Position numbers and translations under genes: made by a program. Below are positions 41,932 to 54,247 of a stretch of DNA of 64,000 nucleotides, one piece after another; position 1 is the stretch's first letter, and every line of letters begins with the position of its first letter. A model generated the notes under the pieces. That model did not search any database and was not told where the DNA came from. It saw only the letters and a program-made list of their open reading frames with translations. The stretch spans positions 25,106,501 through 25,170,500 of the forward strand of contig OY754467.1 of NCBI GenBank assembly GCA_963575645.1, in the 5' to 3' direction. This stretch comes from Xanthostigma xanthostigma (lineage: Eukaryota > Arthropoda > Insecta > Raphidioptera > Raphidiidae).

Positions 41932-44900
41932 TACTCCATCAATATGGTAGATGAGGCACGTGATAATCATGCACAGCAAATTGAAAGAGCGGAAATTGCT
42001 AATCTGGTTCGCTCTAGAATGGAGAGTCTCAATCTGCCTGGCATCGACTATATGGATGTCAGTGAGAAACGAAGCAACCTCTCCTACGTCATCATTAATC
42101 CTAGTTGCGATCTAAAACTGGAAGAAGGGGATATCATGTAAGTGCTATTTTATTAAATTCTTTAACTGGTATTCCGTGGAATTAGACTGATTTTAATTCG
42201 ATGAAATTTAATTGCATAGTATATTTTCTTTTTGCTGAATTTAAAATACCTGTTTATATTTTTATCGATAAGTATAAATTCTGAATTCTCAGTTGTTACT
42301 AAAGTTTTGTTAAAATATTTATAGTCAAGTATTTCACTTTCTCTATTTAATTCGGAATTATACCTACTTTATTATTCTGTTAGTCTAAGAGAAATAAACC
42401 ATACTCTACTAAATTAATGGCTGATATACATATATTATCATGCATGTTCATCGAAGCCGGAAGACGAAATACAATATCTAAAAACGCACGAAAATATTAA
42501 ATCGGAACCAAACGAAAATATCTGGAGATAGCTAAATCAAAAATTTTAAACTCTCTATTTGGAAAACAAAAAAATAAAAAAAGAACTGAAATCAGAAAAT
42601 CTTAAGAAAAATCGTAAATGCAAAATCGAGAATTCGAGATACTGACAAATTCGAAAAGAAGAAAGTCTGAAAATTAACAAATTCAAAAATACGATTCAGA
42701 AAAGACTATCAACAAAATATCGAGAGGTCACTGAAATCTAAACAGTAACAGCCGTACTTGATGAGAAAAATTCAAAAATCGAACAAACAAAAGTTTGAAA
42801 AATTCGACAAATAAATCGAGAGGTGGACAAATTGAACAATTCGACAGACTGCAAAAAATCTATCAAAAACTTACATTTGTAAGTTTTCGATAGAGTTTTT
42901 GCAGTTGATAGTTCCCGTGTGATATCACACGGGAACGCTATAACAGGATTAAAAAATTTTCACAAAACATATTGACTGAAATTACAACAAAATGATTCTA
43001 AAAGAATTTCTTAACAAAATGAAACTAAAAATTTGTCACAAAACAGACCTAAACGAAATTCTCAACTAGGACGAAATTCTAACATAGCAAATCGAAAGAC
43101 AAAAAAAATTCTTAAGCTTCAATGGTACACGAAACAGTAAATAAGATACCCTGACTGAAAAGTTTCACTAAACGATATACCAAAATTTTCACAACGAATT
43201 ACGAAATTATCACAAACGGAACTGAAAAAACGGAAGTATCAACAAAACGAAATTATCACGAGACGAAACGAAAAAACAGGCTCCACGTTTGGTGCTAATT
43301 TATAAAGTCATTCTTCACTAAAACCGAAATCACTACCTCTTGACTAACTCAAAAAGAAACGAAAAATCAAGCCACAGGTTGTGAGCGCAAATTTATACCG
43401 GGAATGTTCTAGGGGTGCGGTCACCCCCCTACCCAGATACCCCTTACCAGATCAGGGCGCGGGGCATGGATACTAATAATTACCTGAAATAACGGAAACA
43501 CAAATGAGCAGAAAATTAGGTACTTACCGATGATAACAGAAACTCAAGAGTATCCTAGCTAACCCAATGGGGTGATGAGAAGCTTAAAGGAGGTTTTGGG
43601 TGCCAAAGCAGGGGTCTTCTTGGTGTGCAATCTCACAACGCTGCTTTCGCCTCTAAGATAAACTGGGGACCTAACTCACGAAATAAGCACGTCGATATTA
43701 ATCAGTTAACAACAATTTAAATGCAACAGATTTACTTGACAAAATATAGTTCTATTACAACAGTAAAAATGAAACAAATTTTTACTAATTCCGGAATGGA
43801 ATGAGCTGTGTATCTTGACTGAAGATCACTGGTTTTTCTAAACCAAAGTTTGAAGCAACATATTTTGTATGAATGCTAATGGTGAAGCACTTTTTGTAGC
43901 AAATATAAAAATCTACAATTTTTTATCGAAACCTTTTTTCATATATCTCATAGTTAGTGAGATAATTAAAAAAAAACAAAGTTTAAAGGGGTGGTTTCTA
44001 CCCTAACTGCAAATTGGAGCACACTTTTTCATAGTCAGAATAGTTTCTTGTAACCCCAAGAACGATCACTCAAATTTTTAGCCGTTTGAGATTTTAGGTA
44101 TTTCCCGAAGATCGTTCTTGAACTATTTGAAGGGCTCTAAAAAAGTCTAAAAGAGCTTAGAGTTGAATAAACCTTAATTTGAATTCGGTTAATTAATATT
44201 ATCTTAAATACTTTTTTTCAGGATGAAATATTACAAATTAGTATTTCATAGAGACCTAGGGCCCAATTTAGAACTTAGTAAAATATCATCCTGAAAAAAC
44301 GTATTTAAGAGAATTTTAAGTAACCGAATTCAAATTAAGATTTACTCAACTCTGAACCCTTTAAGAGCCTTTTAAGGGCTCTACAAAGGGGCTTTAAGGT
44401 TCAAAATCGATCTTTACGGACCTATGAAGTATTAATAGTGAAATTTCTCTTCAAAACCCATTGGTGTGTCATCAATTTGTTGTAAACATTTATTACCAAA
44501 TAGCAAATAAGTATAATTTAATGTTAAGTTAATTAATTTCGTAAAACATTGCATTAAAATTTTTTATATTGATATTTTTCACTGTGCATAAAGTATAATA
44601 TACTGTGAAAAATAGAATATTTAATTTCGAAAACCAAAAGATTATAATATTATGCAGTTTATTACATGACATTTAGTCTGGAATTTCTTCATAATAAGGC
44701 CATTTTAAAAGTTACCAATAATTGAAAAGTTATATCCGATAGAAGCAACTTAAATAAATCATCATATTTATTAAATAAATCATGTTTCATTCACCATTTA
44801 TTCTCTGACTATTAATTTTTATAAATAATATAATTTTACTTTTTATAGTTACATAGTACGACCGAGTCCATTTTCGGCCCAAAAAACCTTCGAACGTCAC

Positions 44901-45578
44901 AACAGTCGCAGAAAATCGAATATAAGTTTCTGTTCGCAAACTTTAATTCAGCAAATGGCTTCAGCATCCCAAGCCGGTAGCAGACGAGGTTCCGGATTCG
45001 GTTTGTCGGGATTCCCAGCTCCACGACCGCCTCCGCTTGTAACTACAAAATCTAATTCACTATCGTTACCTGACAGTCCAACGGTAGCTGGCCACTTAAG
45101 AGGTCGCTCAAATTCTCTTAGAGTCGTCGATGACATCTTACTAAGACGTTCAAATTCGTTAAGACAAGGATTAACGAACGCTGGCATACCTGCCAGACGT
45201 AAGAGCAGCTTAGAAGAAATAGGTTTTTCTCACTTTTCGATGGCATCGCAATCAGTCAATCACAACAATCCAATTAAAATAGCGTTGAATGGCAGTATAG
45301 GACTGGAAGTGACTCCTCCGGAAGAAGGTAGCTCACTTAGTATTGCCAGCAATACAGCTTTAATAGTGGCACCCAATGTAGGTGTATCTTCACCAATTAT
45401 TAATGAGTGTGCATTCGGACCTTCTCCATCGAGTGTTAATCCCAGCTCGGGGGCTTTGTCGAGTCCATACGATAATGAAACGTCGAATGCAGGCTCACAG
45501 CTGGGATCGCAACAACAGTCGCAAACAACGAGCTCAACATCGTCGGATCCACATCATCTTCAGGGGACAATCGTATGA
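41932..45578 (+). CDS. SLO2: SLO2/KCNT-type sodium-activated potassium channel, last exons
   Basis: Exon 41932-42137 (acceptor TTTTTATACAG, donor AT|GTAAGT) and exon 44849-45578 (acceptor CTTTTTATAG) join with matching phase (2 nt + 1 nt). The first encodes the end of the second RCK domain: an IERAEIANLVRSRM helix, a SYVIINPSCDLKLEEGD strand pair, then I-Y-I-V-R-P across the junction. This matches the last conserved block of KCNT1/KCNT2 and insect SLO2 channels. After RPSPF the tail has RRKS, RRNS-like and repeated RSNSLR motifs (about 45106-45165), likely kinase or 14-3-3 sites. It ends in a long Ser/Gln/Gly-rich disordered tail, stop at 45576. The pore exons lie outside the window or were not recognised. 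Confidence 0.88.
42851..42936. repeat. two adjacent hairpins in the SLO2 intron
   Basis: CTGCAAAAAATCTATCAAAA (about 42849) faces TTTTCGATAGAGTTTTTGCA (ending about 42903) around a CTTACATTTGTAAG centre. Directly after, 42911-42936 is a perfect 26-bp palindrome centred on GTGATATCAC. Confidence 0.8.
44028..44380. repeat. inverted-repeat MITE in the SLO2 intron
   Basis: AGAGTTGAATAAACCTTAAT at 44159 and following faces its complement ending at about 44357, arms about 95 bp. A second pair, AAGAACGATC (44061) and GATCGTTCTT (44111), sits on its left side. The TTTGAGATTTTAGGTATTTC piece is shared with the MITE at 15351-15557. Confidence 0.7.
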
Positions 45579-45920
45579 TATAATTTGATGTGGGGGCGAA
45601 GACTGACAAATGTGGTACGAAACAAATGGCTTTAGAACCGTAAGAGAATCTCCTCGCTTCCACGTGTGTTTCTGTGCACAGGAATTTATTTGATGAGTGC
45701 CTGTACTATTGTTTTAAGTGTGAAGATGAAATAAAAACTGTTATCCAAAACTATTCTTGATTAGAGAATACCAAATATTGTCTGAAATTACTTGTAAATA
45801 TGTAAGATAGAAGAGTAATACCTGCAACGGAAAAGTACAGAAATTGTTATTTCCTTAAATTAACTTTCATGCTATACATTTTTCTAATCGGTGTGAAAAT
45901 ACAATCTAAAATAAAGAGTA
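45579..45920 (+). terminator. SLO2 3' UTR with polyadenylation signals
   Basis: AATAAA at 45730-45735 and a second at 45910-45915 follow the stop codon. Either could end the transcript. The UTR shows no repeat. Confidence 0.6.
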
Positions 45921-48675
45921 ATTAGAGCTAATAATTCGTAAACAAAAAAAATCGAAATATGTTTTTTCACCTCGAGGTATTTTTTTACTTAAGGTGGAGT
46001 CATTAATGTAATACATATAATATATATTTTTTTATGTAAAATGGTCCCGAAGTCATGCGAAAGAAATTTCGTATCTCTTTTTCCAGTAATCTATATGTTA
46101 GGGCTAGAAGCCAAAGTACTGCTAAACCTACGCCTATAGGGATACACCCTGAAGTATCCGACTGCCACCGGCTAAAACTAGGTGCACCCTTTTTTACGGC
46201 TAAAGCTATGTCACCGGCCTCACTCGGCTAAGACCAAGTTTGTCCTCATTGTAATCGTCTACACCTAGGTTTAGCTTATGGTAATTAGGGTAGGATTCTT
46301 CTTAAATTATTTAACAACTAGAATTTTGAAATGAACAAGACTCGATATGTAAATAAAATACTATAATTTAAAAATGGTGCGACATTTATTTTTATTTCTC
46401 TATGATTTTAAATAAGAACCGTTTGTTTTTGTTTTATGTATGGGGTAATATCGGAAACTGATGACCAAATTTTGTGAAAACTTCACCAATGTGTTTCACT
46501 GTTAACATGTAGCCTACATTTTACCTGAAAAAGTATTTGACCTGATTTCGTACGGATGTAAATGGAATTGAATCCACTATACTGACAGATTTCAATGTAG
46601 TTTTTACTATTCAATAACTCATTTCTTGAGGAATGTTTAGGTCTATTCACAGTTTTATTGATAATTACAGAAAGGGGACATGTCCGATTTTTAAAAATGT
46701 TCAGGAAACGAAAAAAACTCCATCTTTTTATAAAGAAAAGATACATCAAATCCATTTTTGCAGAGTGTTCTTTACGGTTATGTTTAATAAATCAAGGATA
46801 AATATTTTAATTTTTAGACACTTTACTTTGAATGATTTGATAGATGGACATAGCACCTTTCTGTAGTAAATGAAAAATAAAGTAGCGATATTAATTTTTT
46901 TTATTCAAATTGAAATTTTTGATAATATTAGCACAAGATAACTTATTCGATATCGCATTCCTTATCAGCAGTTGGCCATGTAATAATCTCCAGAATTCCA
47001 AATAATCCTCGGGAATAAATTTCAATGTGTTTGATATTATGTTGGTCATTTATTTACTAATTGGAAGTTTTTCTTTGTACGAAAAGTTATTTCCTATTCG
47101 GTATTTCTAAGTCGGTAAGTGTCGGATACAGGACAGTTTATACATTGCGTACAAATTACTTCCTTGACGAAAGAAATGGTCAAATGGTTGAAGAATTAAA
47201 TGAAAAGGATTTCTTTACAGTGCGTGGCACATTTTTCTCCTAAGACTCATTACTGAGGCAGTTTTTTTTGTAGAAACTCGGCCACCAAATTTTATAATTA
47301 TAAACTCGAACTACTGAGAATGACTGCTCATTTTTGGAAGCTTTGGAGATGATTTCAGTGTATTCCTGGACTGTGTAAAATCTTTCTATTTTGTTGAGCT
47401 GTCGTTTGATTAAACCAAATGTCCTCTCATGGGAAAGTATATTTGAACCTCTTGAAATATTTTGAACTTAACCAAAATCTTTAAAAAATAAACCATCGTG
47501 TTGTTTTTGTTTTGCCCCCAACAGTTATCGCAAAAAATATGAAGTTTTTTATAATTTTGCAACCCTTCTTATTCCCGATAATGCGAAACACACGTCGTTT
47601 GCACCTTTACCCGCCTCTCCTTCATGGTAAATGTAACAAGCTATATTTTTGTCGTTAAATTATAGATTCTAAAAGGACATACTGTGAGCTGGCAAAATAA
47701 TAAATATCCTTTACGGGAATTACGGTATTAATGGTCATATAATCAATGAAAATTCCTTATGTCTCGTCATTCTTTTAACAATGTTTTTTTTTACTTCTAC
47801 TCTACTATGACGCGATAGAAATAAAATTATTATTATAAACACGTGCTTATAATATTTCCAGTCTATTCCAACGAACTACAATTAAAATAATAGCATTCCG
47901 TTATTTTATAATGCCTACGAACTGTTCGACTGGATTAAGGTGCTTTATTGTTCAATAAGATGTCGGTATTCAGTGTACTTTATCGCAGAAAGATGACATC
48001 TCCCGGATACCTGTATCTCCTTTCTGAAATAAACGGGAACTAAATCGCTCTACTGTACCAAAACCTGGTCATGCAGTATGCCCTGTTTGTGCAGTAAACG
48101 ATGTGTTTAAACTCCTAGAAGTGAAATATACATAAATGTAAATTTTCCCGGAAAATGGAGATGTCCCCTTTCTGCAATTAGCAATTCACTGTTGTGTAAT
48201 GGGTCTGTACTAGCTACTAATGTTATATTGTAAATTTTTAATATAAACGCAATGAAATTTTATATACGATCTATAGCTAGTATTTGATTTCAATTTCAAA
48301 CACGGATGTTGCAGTGCAGCGTTTTTGAGGATGTTATTGAATTTGCATCCGCGGATTCGGATGTTAAGTATTTTTTTAAAGATACTTAATTTGATATGAA
48401 TAAATAAAGTATATTGGTAATTTTAATAATTTTTATTTTATGATCACATTTTTAATAAACCTTATTTTATAAAATTTTTTGATGTACGACTGGTAATTTT
48501 CAATATACAACGTTATTGGATGGGCTCAGTAAATTTTTTTCACTAAATATAGACTAGTATATTGTATGGAGAAATGATTCCATACAACTCTAATATTTAT
48601 TTCAAAATTGACAATTTACAAAGTTTCAGACAAAAGTTGTTTAGTTTAAAGTGGGACATCGTTTAGAGACAAATA
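45921..48675. other. intergenic, no gene seen
   Basis: About 2.75 kb. ORFs of 60-90 residues at 46483-46866 and 47061-47243 have no recognisable domain and overlap on opposite strands. ATGTCCCCTTTCTG-type sequence appears at about 46672 (reverse) and 48161, a weak inverted echo. Confidence 0.45.
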
Positions 48676-48935
48676 ATAAGAATAATAATAATACTTTATT
48701 GCTCCAAAGACAAAGAATTGTATAGGAGAAGTCAGTTGATGATGATACAAAAAAATATAAAAAAAAATTACATAAAATTACATATTAAAAAAATCCTCAA
48801 CAGAATAAAAACATTTATCTGAAAGAAAAGCCTTAAGTTTTTTTTTTTTTGAACTGTCGACAACTAACAGCGTTTTTTATTTCGTAAGGAATATGATTAA
48901 ATATCCTAGCACAACAATATAAGGGAAAAAATATG
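48676..48935 (-). pseudogene. jockey/CR1-like LINE, RT C-terminal end
   Basis: On the minus strand a frame reads ARIFNHIPYEIKNAVSCRQF, then KAFLSDKCFYSVEDFFN and a stop. This is the usual end of jockey/CR1-type ORF2. It is followed by a short 3' UTR with AATAAAG and a (TTA)n tail at 48676-48700. The copy is 5'-truncated, and its upstream side runs into the hairpin at 48925-49046. Confidence 0.7.
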
Positions 48936-49046
48936 CAACATTTGTCTGAAACATTTTTTACCCGATGCCTCCCTCAACCCTTAAAATTGAGTTGAGGGAG
49001 GCATCGGGTAAAAAAATGTTTCAGACAAATGTTACATATTTTTTCT
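48925..49046. repeat. perfect-stem hairpin (~53 bp)
   Basis: GAAAAAATATGCAACATTTG... (48925) pairs with the stretch ending at 49046. ACCCGATGCCTCCCTCAA faces TTGAGGGAGGCATCGGGT around a short CCCTTAAAATTGAG loop. The left arm begins inside the LINE 5' edge. Confidence 0.85.
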
Positions 49047-49084
49047 CGAAAAATCATAATTTATGGTAAAAAATATTGTCTGAA

Positions 49085-49330
49085 GACACAAGTAATTCAA
49101 GAATTACAAGGCGCGAAATTCTATAAAATATACCCCGGCGTAATGTTTGAAAATTGTTGTATATTTTTAACGACACTTTGAGCTTAATAATATAATTTAA
49201 TTAACTTAATCTACGAAAAAAATTACAGTTGAAAATATTGAAACACAGAAAGGAAAAAATCATTTTAATAATTTTTTAATAATTAGTCACAACCAACTTT
49301 TTTATAATTATTACCCTAAATTATTAAAAT
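49085..49330 (+). repeat. R2 copy followed by half of a hairpin MITE
   Basis: AAGTAATTCAAGAATTACAA at 49091 begins R2. TTAGTCACAACCAACTTTTT at 49284 is one arm of the 100-bp hairpin family. Confidence 0.75.
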
Positions 49331-49399
49331 AATTATATTTCCATTTTGGTACATTTCAATAAAAACTTTTTATTATTATTTTATTTTTCTTGTAATAAC

Positions 49400-49810
49400 A
49401 TATATCTCTGATGCGCATGCGCCGACTTTTCCCGAAATAAAATACAAAAATTTCTTCTAAAACAGATAGAATAATAAGCCGCTATGAAAAGTATATAAAA
49501 AAAGTTATATAAAAAACGTTAAAGCACATAATATCTCTTGCGCATGCGCCGATTTTCCCCAAAAATTAATTACAAAACTTTCTTGTAAAACAGATAGAAT
49601 AATCAACCGTTATGAAATGTAAAGCATAATTATATAAGAAACAACGTCATAGCCCATATCTCTTTTGCGCATGCGCCGATTTTCCCCAAAAAATTTACAA
49701 AAATTTCATGTAAAAATAGATAAAATAATAAGTCTTTTTAAAAACTATATTATAATTATATAAAACAACATTATAAAAGATATACTCTTTTACGCATGCG
49801 CCGATGTTCC
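49400..49810 (+). repeat. four ~126-bp tandem units with GCGCATGCGC cores
   Basis: Cores at 49413, 49540, 49667 and about 49792 (the last is ACGCATGCGC), spaced 127, 127 and 125 bp. Each is followed by CCGA(C/T)(T/G)TTCCC and preceded by ATATCTCTTTT-like sequence. Same unit as 17965-18310. Confidence 0.85.
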
Positions 49811-50579
49811 CAAAAAACAATAGGCCACTTCATATTTGCATATCAAACATCCTACCAAAATTTGGTTTCAATCCGCTCATCCGTGGTGTCGGAATGGTAA
49901 GAAATGCCAAAAATGACGTTTGCATCTGTCAAAGTATTATGTTCTAATAATTAGTTATTCAAATTGTTAGCTCAGAAGGCGTTGCATTTCACAAATATTT
50001 GAAATGCCATCCGTTTTTGAACAAATGCAATCGTTTTATTTTAAGACAGAACAAACGTAATCTTTATATTACCATATTAAACCGTGCAACAGAGAGAGAT
50101 AACCGAAAGATGTTTGCCATCGATTATATCAAATTGAATTTATTTCTAAATAAATTTGTATAAAAAACCTGTTTTGGCAAATTCTGTTGTACGAAATTTA
50201 TGTAAAATTTTCTCCTCTTTCGTTTAAGACAGGTTTCGAACCGATCTGATTTAAATTGAGTGAGTTATAAGCAAAAAACTTCGTTTTTCTTTATTGCTCC
50301 CCTGTGGGGTCAAAATTCAAAAATCGGGCGACGTTAGGATTTAAGTTACATGGAGACGAATCGAACAAAAAAAAATTGGTTGTCTGTAAAGTCGGTTTAC
50401 GGACGATAGTTTTACGTGATAACGTATTCCGTAATACATAACCTAAATTTATATAATAATTATAATAATTCGAATCTATGATATTGCATCTTTCGCTTCA
50501 AATTTAGGTAAATTTTATTAAGTAGAATAATAAAACACTATAAAAAGTACACTATTATTATATAAAAAACAACTATGGC
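49811..50579 (-). repeat. composite: diverged R1 with R3 start
   Basis: Reverse-oriented, diverged R1 sequence (CAAAATTTGGTTTCAATCCG at 49857 onward), joined at about 50256 to the start of R3. At 50370-50460 comes the R1 end (TTGGTTGTCTGTAAAGTCGG) plus a block repeated at 51103-51240. Confidence 0.65.
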
Positions 50580-50740
50580 ATGTATCTCTTTTGCGCATGC
50601 GCCGATTTTCCCCAAAAAATTTACAAAAATTTCTAGTAAAAATAGATAGAGTAAAAACCGTTTTAAAAACTATATTATTATTATATAAAACATCATTATA
50701 AGAGATATATTCTTTTACGCATGCGCCGATGTTCCCCAAA
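50580..50740 (+). repeat. two more GCGCATGCGC tandem units
   Basis: Cores at 50593 and about 50717, spaced 124 bp. With the following R1 sequence this repeats the order seen at 49660-50460, so the region looks tandemly duplicated. Confidence 0.75.
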
Positions 50741-51840
50741 AACAATAGGCCACTTCATATTTGCATATCAAACATCCTCCCAAAATTTGGTTTCAATCCG
50801 CTTATCCTTGGTGTCGGAATGATAAGAAATGTCAAAAGTGACGTTTGCAACTGTCAAAGTATTATGTTCTAATAATAATTAGTTATTCCAATAGTTAACT
50901 TAGAAGGCGTTGCATTTCACAAAATACTAATGTCAAAAAATTGAATTAAACATTAGAAATGCAGCCGTTTTCATGTTAAGACAAGACATACGTTATTTTC
51001 TAATTTCCATGTACGGCAAAGACGACCGACCGCGTCGCGTCATGCATTAGACAACATTGCATTTATACAGCTATTTTTCTACATAAATTTGTATAAAAAA
51101 TTGGTTGTCTGTAAAGTCGGTTTACGGACGATAGTTTTACGTGATAACGTATTCCGTAATATATAACCTAAATTTATATAATAATTATAATAATTCGAAT
51201 CTATGATATTGCATCTTTCGCTTCAAATTTAGGTTAATTTTATTTATTTAAATTACTCACCATATAATATTTCTTAATAAATAATAAATAATATATTCTT
51301 CCGTATTTATTTTAAGTCTCAAAGATTAGCTGTCATAATATTTATAAAACAATTGTTTCACTGTTTATAATATAAAATTCCAAAACCTACTTACAATATT
51401 TAAGTATTTTCATACGTCAAAAAATTGATTTTTATAATGATAAAATTTGTAAGAAAATGATTTTTTCGAGAGATGAGACCTAGCTAAAACGATTTTTTGC
51501 CCCCCAAAATCCCTTTTCAGTAAATTTCATCCAAATCGTTAGGGCCGTTTTCGAGAAAAGCACGCACAGGGTCAGGCGGAACGTTACGAGTTACGCGTTA
51601 CGAACGTTAGGAACGTTACGTTACACTTTTTCGAACATGCAGCCGGTGTTTTATCAATTTATAAGATTGGTGATTCATCAATTTATAAGACGTTATCACG
51701 TCAAAAAGTTTTTTAAAATCGGTTAAGGCATTTGGGCTGTACGCTGGATACAAAAAGCGTGACTCACAGATTCACAGACAAAGCGAGTACATATAAGGCG
51801 CTTTAGCTTACGCTAATCGCGCCTAAAAATAGGTGTTTCT
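50741..51840 (-). repeat. composite R1/R3 region
   Basis: R1-type sequence in reverse at 50745-51240, a further R1 end with the GAACGTTACG tandem block at 51575-51706, then the R3 end (GTTAAGGCATTTGGGCTGTA to CTAATCGCGCCTAAAAATAG) at 51715-51835. The order shows that R3 was interrupted by R1 material. Confidence 0.65.
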
Positions 51841-52355
51841 ATTAAAAATGTCAAAGTCACCCTCATCCCTGTGCAGAGGATGAGGATAGGAAGTGGTATT
51901 TGTCTCTAAACGATGTCTCACTTTAAACTAAACAACTTTTGTCTGAAACTTTTTTCAAAATAATCGTTTCCAACCGAGATATTAGCTTGTCTCAAGAAAA
52001 ACACCCCACCCTGAATATTACAATTAAAAAAGAGAAGAATATCAAGAGAAAAAAAGTAGTATTTTGACGATAACTTTGTCAATTTTTCAGATATCTCTAT
52101 TTTTAAAAAAGCAATTTGTAGGTACGCTCCGGAGCTACAGAACCTGTAGGGATGAACTGTTTTAAGGCTTTCGTTTTTAAGATGTCTGAGTTTAAAGTAC
52201 TCCGAAAAGGTGCCTCTTGCTCTGTAAGCCGAAGTTCTTACGAATATATCTCAACAAATGTAAGTCCTAAAAGAAAAACGAAAAATTCATACCAAAATTT
52301 TCTAGAGACAAAGGCCTACATTTTTTATATCTTGCATATTTCGCGTATGTCCCTT
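51841..52355. other. non-coding
   Basis: About 500 bp with a 68-residue ORF (52152-52358) that shows no domain. No repeat boundary resolved. Confidence 0.35.
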
Positions 52356-53390
52356 TAGGCTAGACGGCGAGGAGGTAAAAACATTAAAAAGTGTATTATT
52401 CGGGCACAGGCAAGATTATTGTTGGAATCGATTCGTTTTAATGTGTAGATCAACCCCCTAAGTTTGCTTACAAATTGTTGGTGTGCTTGATTTTATCATT
52501 AACAATTAGTGACGAAAACAGTTTTTGACGTGATAACGTCTTATAAATTGATGAATCACCAATATTATAAATTGATAAAACACCGGCTGCATGTTCGAAA
52601 AAGTGTAACGTAACGTTCCTAACGTTCCTAACGTTCCTAACGCGTAACGTTCCTAACGCGTAACGTTCCGCCTGACCCTGTGGATGCTTTTTGCTAATTT
52701 CTCGCTCAATTTAAATCAGATCGGTTTGAAACCAGTCTTAAACGAAAGAGGAGAACATTTTACATAGATTTCGTATAACAGAATTTGCCTAAACAGTTTT
52801 TTTATACAAATTTATATAGAAAAATATTTTATACAAATTTATATAGAAAAATAGCTGTATAAATGCAATGTTGTCTAATGCATGGCGCGACGCGGTCGGT
52901 TGTCTTTGTTTGCCGTACATGGAAATTAGAAGCAAACGTATGTCTTGTCTTAACATGAAAACAGCTGCATTTCTAATGTTTAATTCAATTTTTTGACATT
53001 AGTATATTGTGAAATGCAAAGCCTGCTAAGTTAAGTATTGGAATAACTAATTATTATTAGAACATAATACTTTGTAAGTTGCAAACGTCACTTTTGACAT
53101 TTCTTATCATTCCGACACCAAGGATAAGCGGATTGAAACCAAATTTTGGGAGGTTTAGGTTATGTATTACGGAATACGTTATCACGTAAAACTATCGTCC
53201 GTAAACCGACTTTACAGACAACCAATTTTTTTTCGTCACTAATTGTTAATTATAAAATCAAGCACACCAACAATTTATAAGCAAACATAGAGGGTTGAAC
53301 TACACCCTAAAACGAAGCGATTCCAACAATAATCCCGCCTGTGCCCGAAAAATGCACCTAAAACTCTTCGCCGTCTAGCCTACTTTGTTT
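52356..53390. repeat. foldback element with R1 inserted at its centre
   Basis: The arms 52356-52520 and 53228-53390 are reverse complements (for example TAGGCTAGACGGCGA on the left and TCGCCGTCTAGCCTA on the right), and R1 copy 2 sits exactly between them. Arm similarity is high but with several changes. Confidence 0.75.
52522..53231 (+). repeat. dispersed repeat R1, copy 2
   Basis: 710 bp, nearly identical to 962-1639. Its internal GTAACGTTCCTAACG array is longer. Confidence 0.85.
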
Positions 53391-54096
53391 AAGCGTAATC
53401 TGCAACAGAAAGATATTTTCTCAGTATTCGGAAAAAGTTCGATACTAAATCGATTTTTGTTCCAAAACTAAGCATTTAAATTGGTGCAAACTTCCGATAC
53501 ATGTTGTTAGTACCCAAATTCAGTAGATCGTAAGTGGATTACGTTTAAATTAGATTTTTGCAATTAATCCATCGCTTTTATTATTGATCTTTGCTTCAAA
53601 AAAACATGTATGACCATCTCAGTTTCGCCGTAACTCGGTCAATTTAAACGATAATAACATTTAGCAAAACTAATTTTCAGGGGTTTTTCAAGCTGTATAA
53701 AAATCAATTCAACATTTTTTACCAAAACGGTATTGTCTCCCTGTAAATGACGTTGAAAGGAATGGATATTTTTGTTAGCGAACAAACTCATGTTTAAACG
53801 CTCATCACTTTGTTTCTATTGTTCGTACAAAAATATAAAAAAGGAATCGATTCGTAATTTAATAAGCTTCATTTATTCAACTCATGCGCGCTATTCATGT
53901 TTTATCGTGTCCAAAAACCGAACCCTAAATAGCCGTTTACCGACTGGTGTGTCATAACTCAATGAAAATTCCTACAAGTTCGACAATTGTGGAGTAATGA
54001 AAATAAACGTGACTTCACATAAAAGTAGGCAAACTATTACAAATTATTATTGAAATTGATACCTTATAACTAAAGGAATAAATAAAATGTACTTAC
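53391..54096. other. no gene seen
   Basis: A 61-residue ORF at 53772-53957 has no recognisable domain. No repeat found. Confidence 0.4.
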
Positions 54097-54247
54097 TTCA
54101 AGTAAATAAAATTGTCGACCAATTTTTCTCAGACCATACGATATATTGAAAAATTGTTATATGGATTTGTATTTTTATCATTTTTGTCAATATATCGTAT
54201 GGTCTGAGAAAAATTGGTCGACAATTTTATTTACTTGAAGAGTTCTA
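54097..54247. repeat. near-perfect palindromic MITE
   Basis: CTTCAAGTAAATAAAATTGT at 54097 and its complement ending at 54240 enclose a loop of about 40 nt; the arms are about 54 bp and nearly perfect. GAGTTCTATTCAGACGTTAA follows, as in the copies at 28690 and 30310. Confidence 0.85.

Larger units (their letters stand above)
42138..44848. other. SLO2 last intron (2.7 kb)
   Basis: GTAAGT to TATAG. It contains several structured repeats listed separately and a stretch at 42520-43300 of AAATTCGAAAA-like, CGAAATTCTCA-like degenerate A-rich motifs that look like an old simple-sequence expansion. Confidence 0.8.

Noticed and set aside
45436..45663. Minus-strand and alternative-frame ORFs over the last SLO2 exon
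   Set aside because: Shadows of the well-supported channel reading frame.
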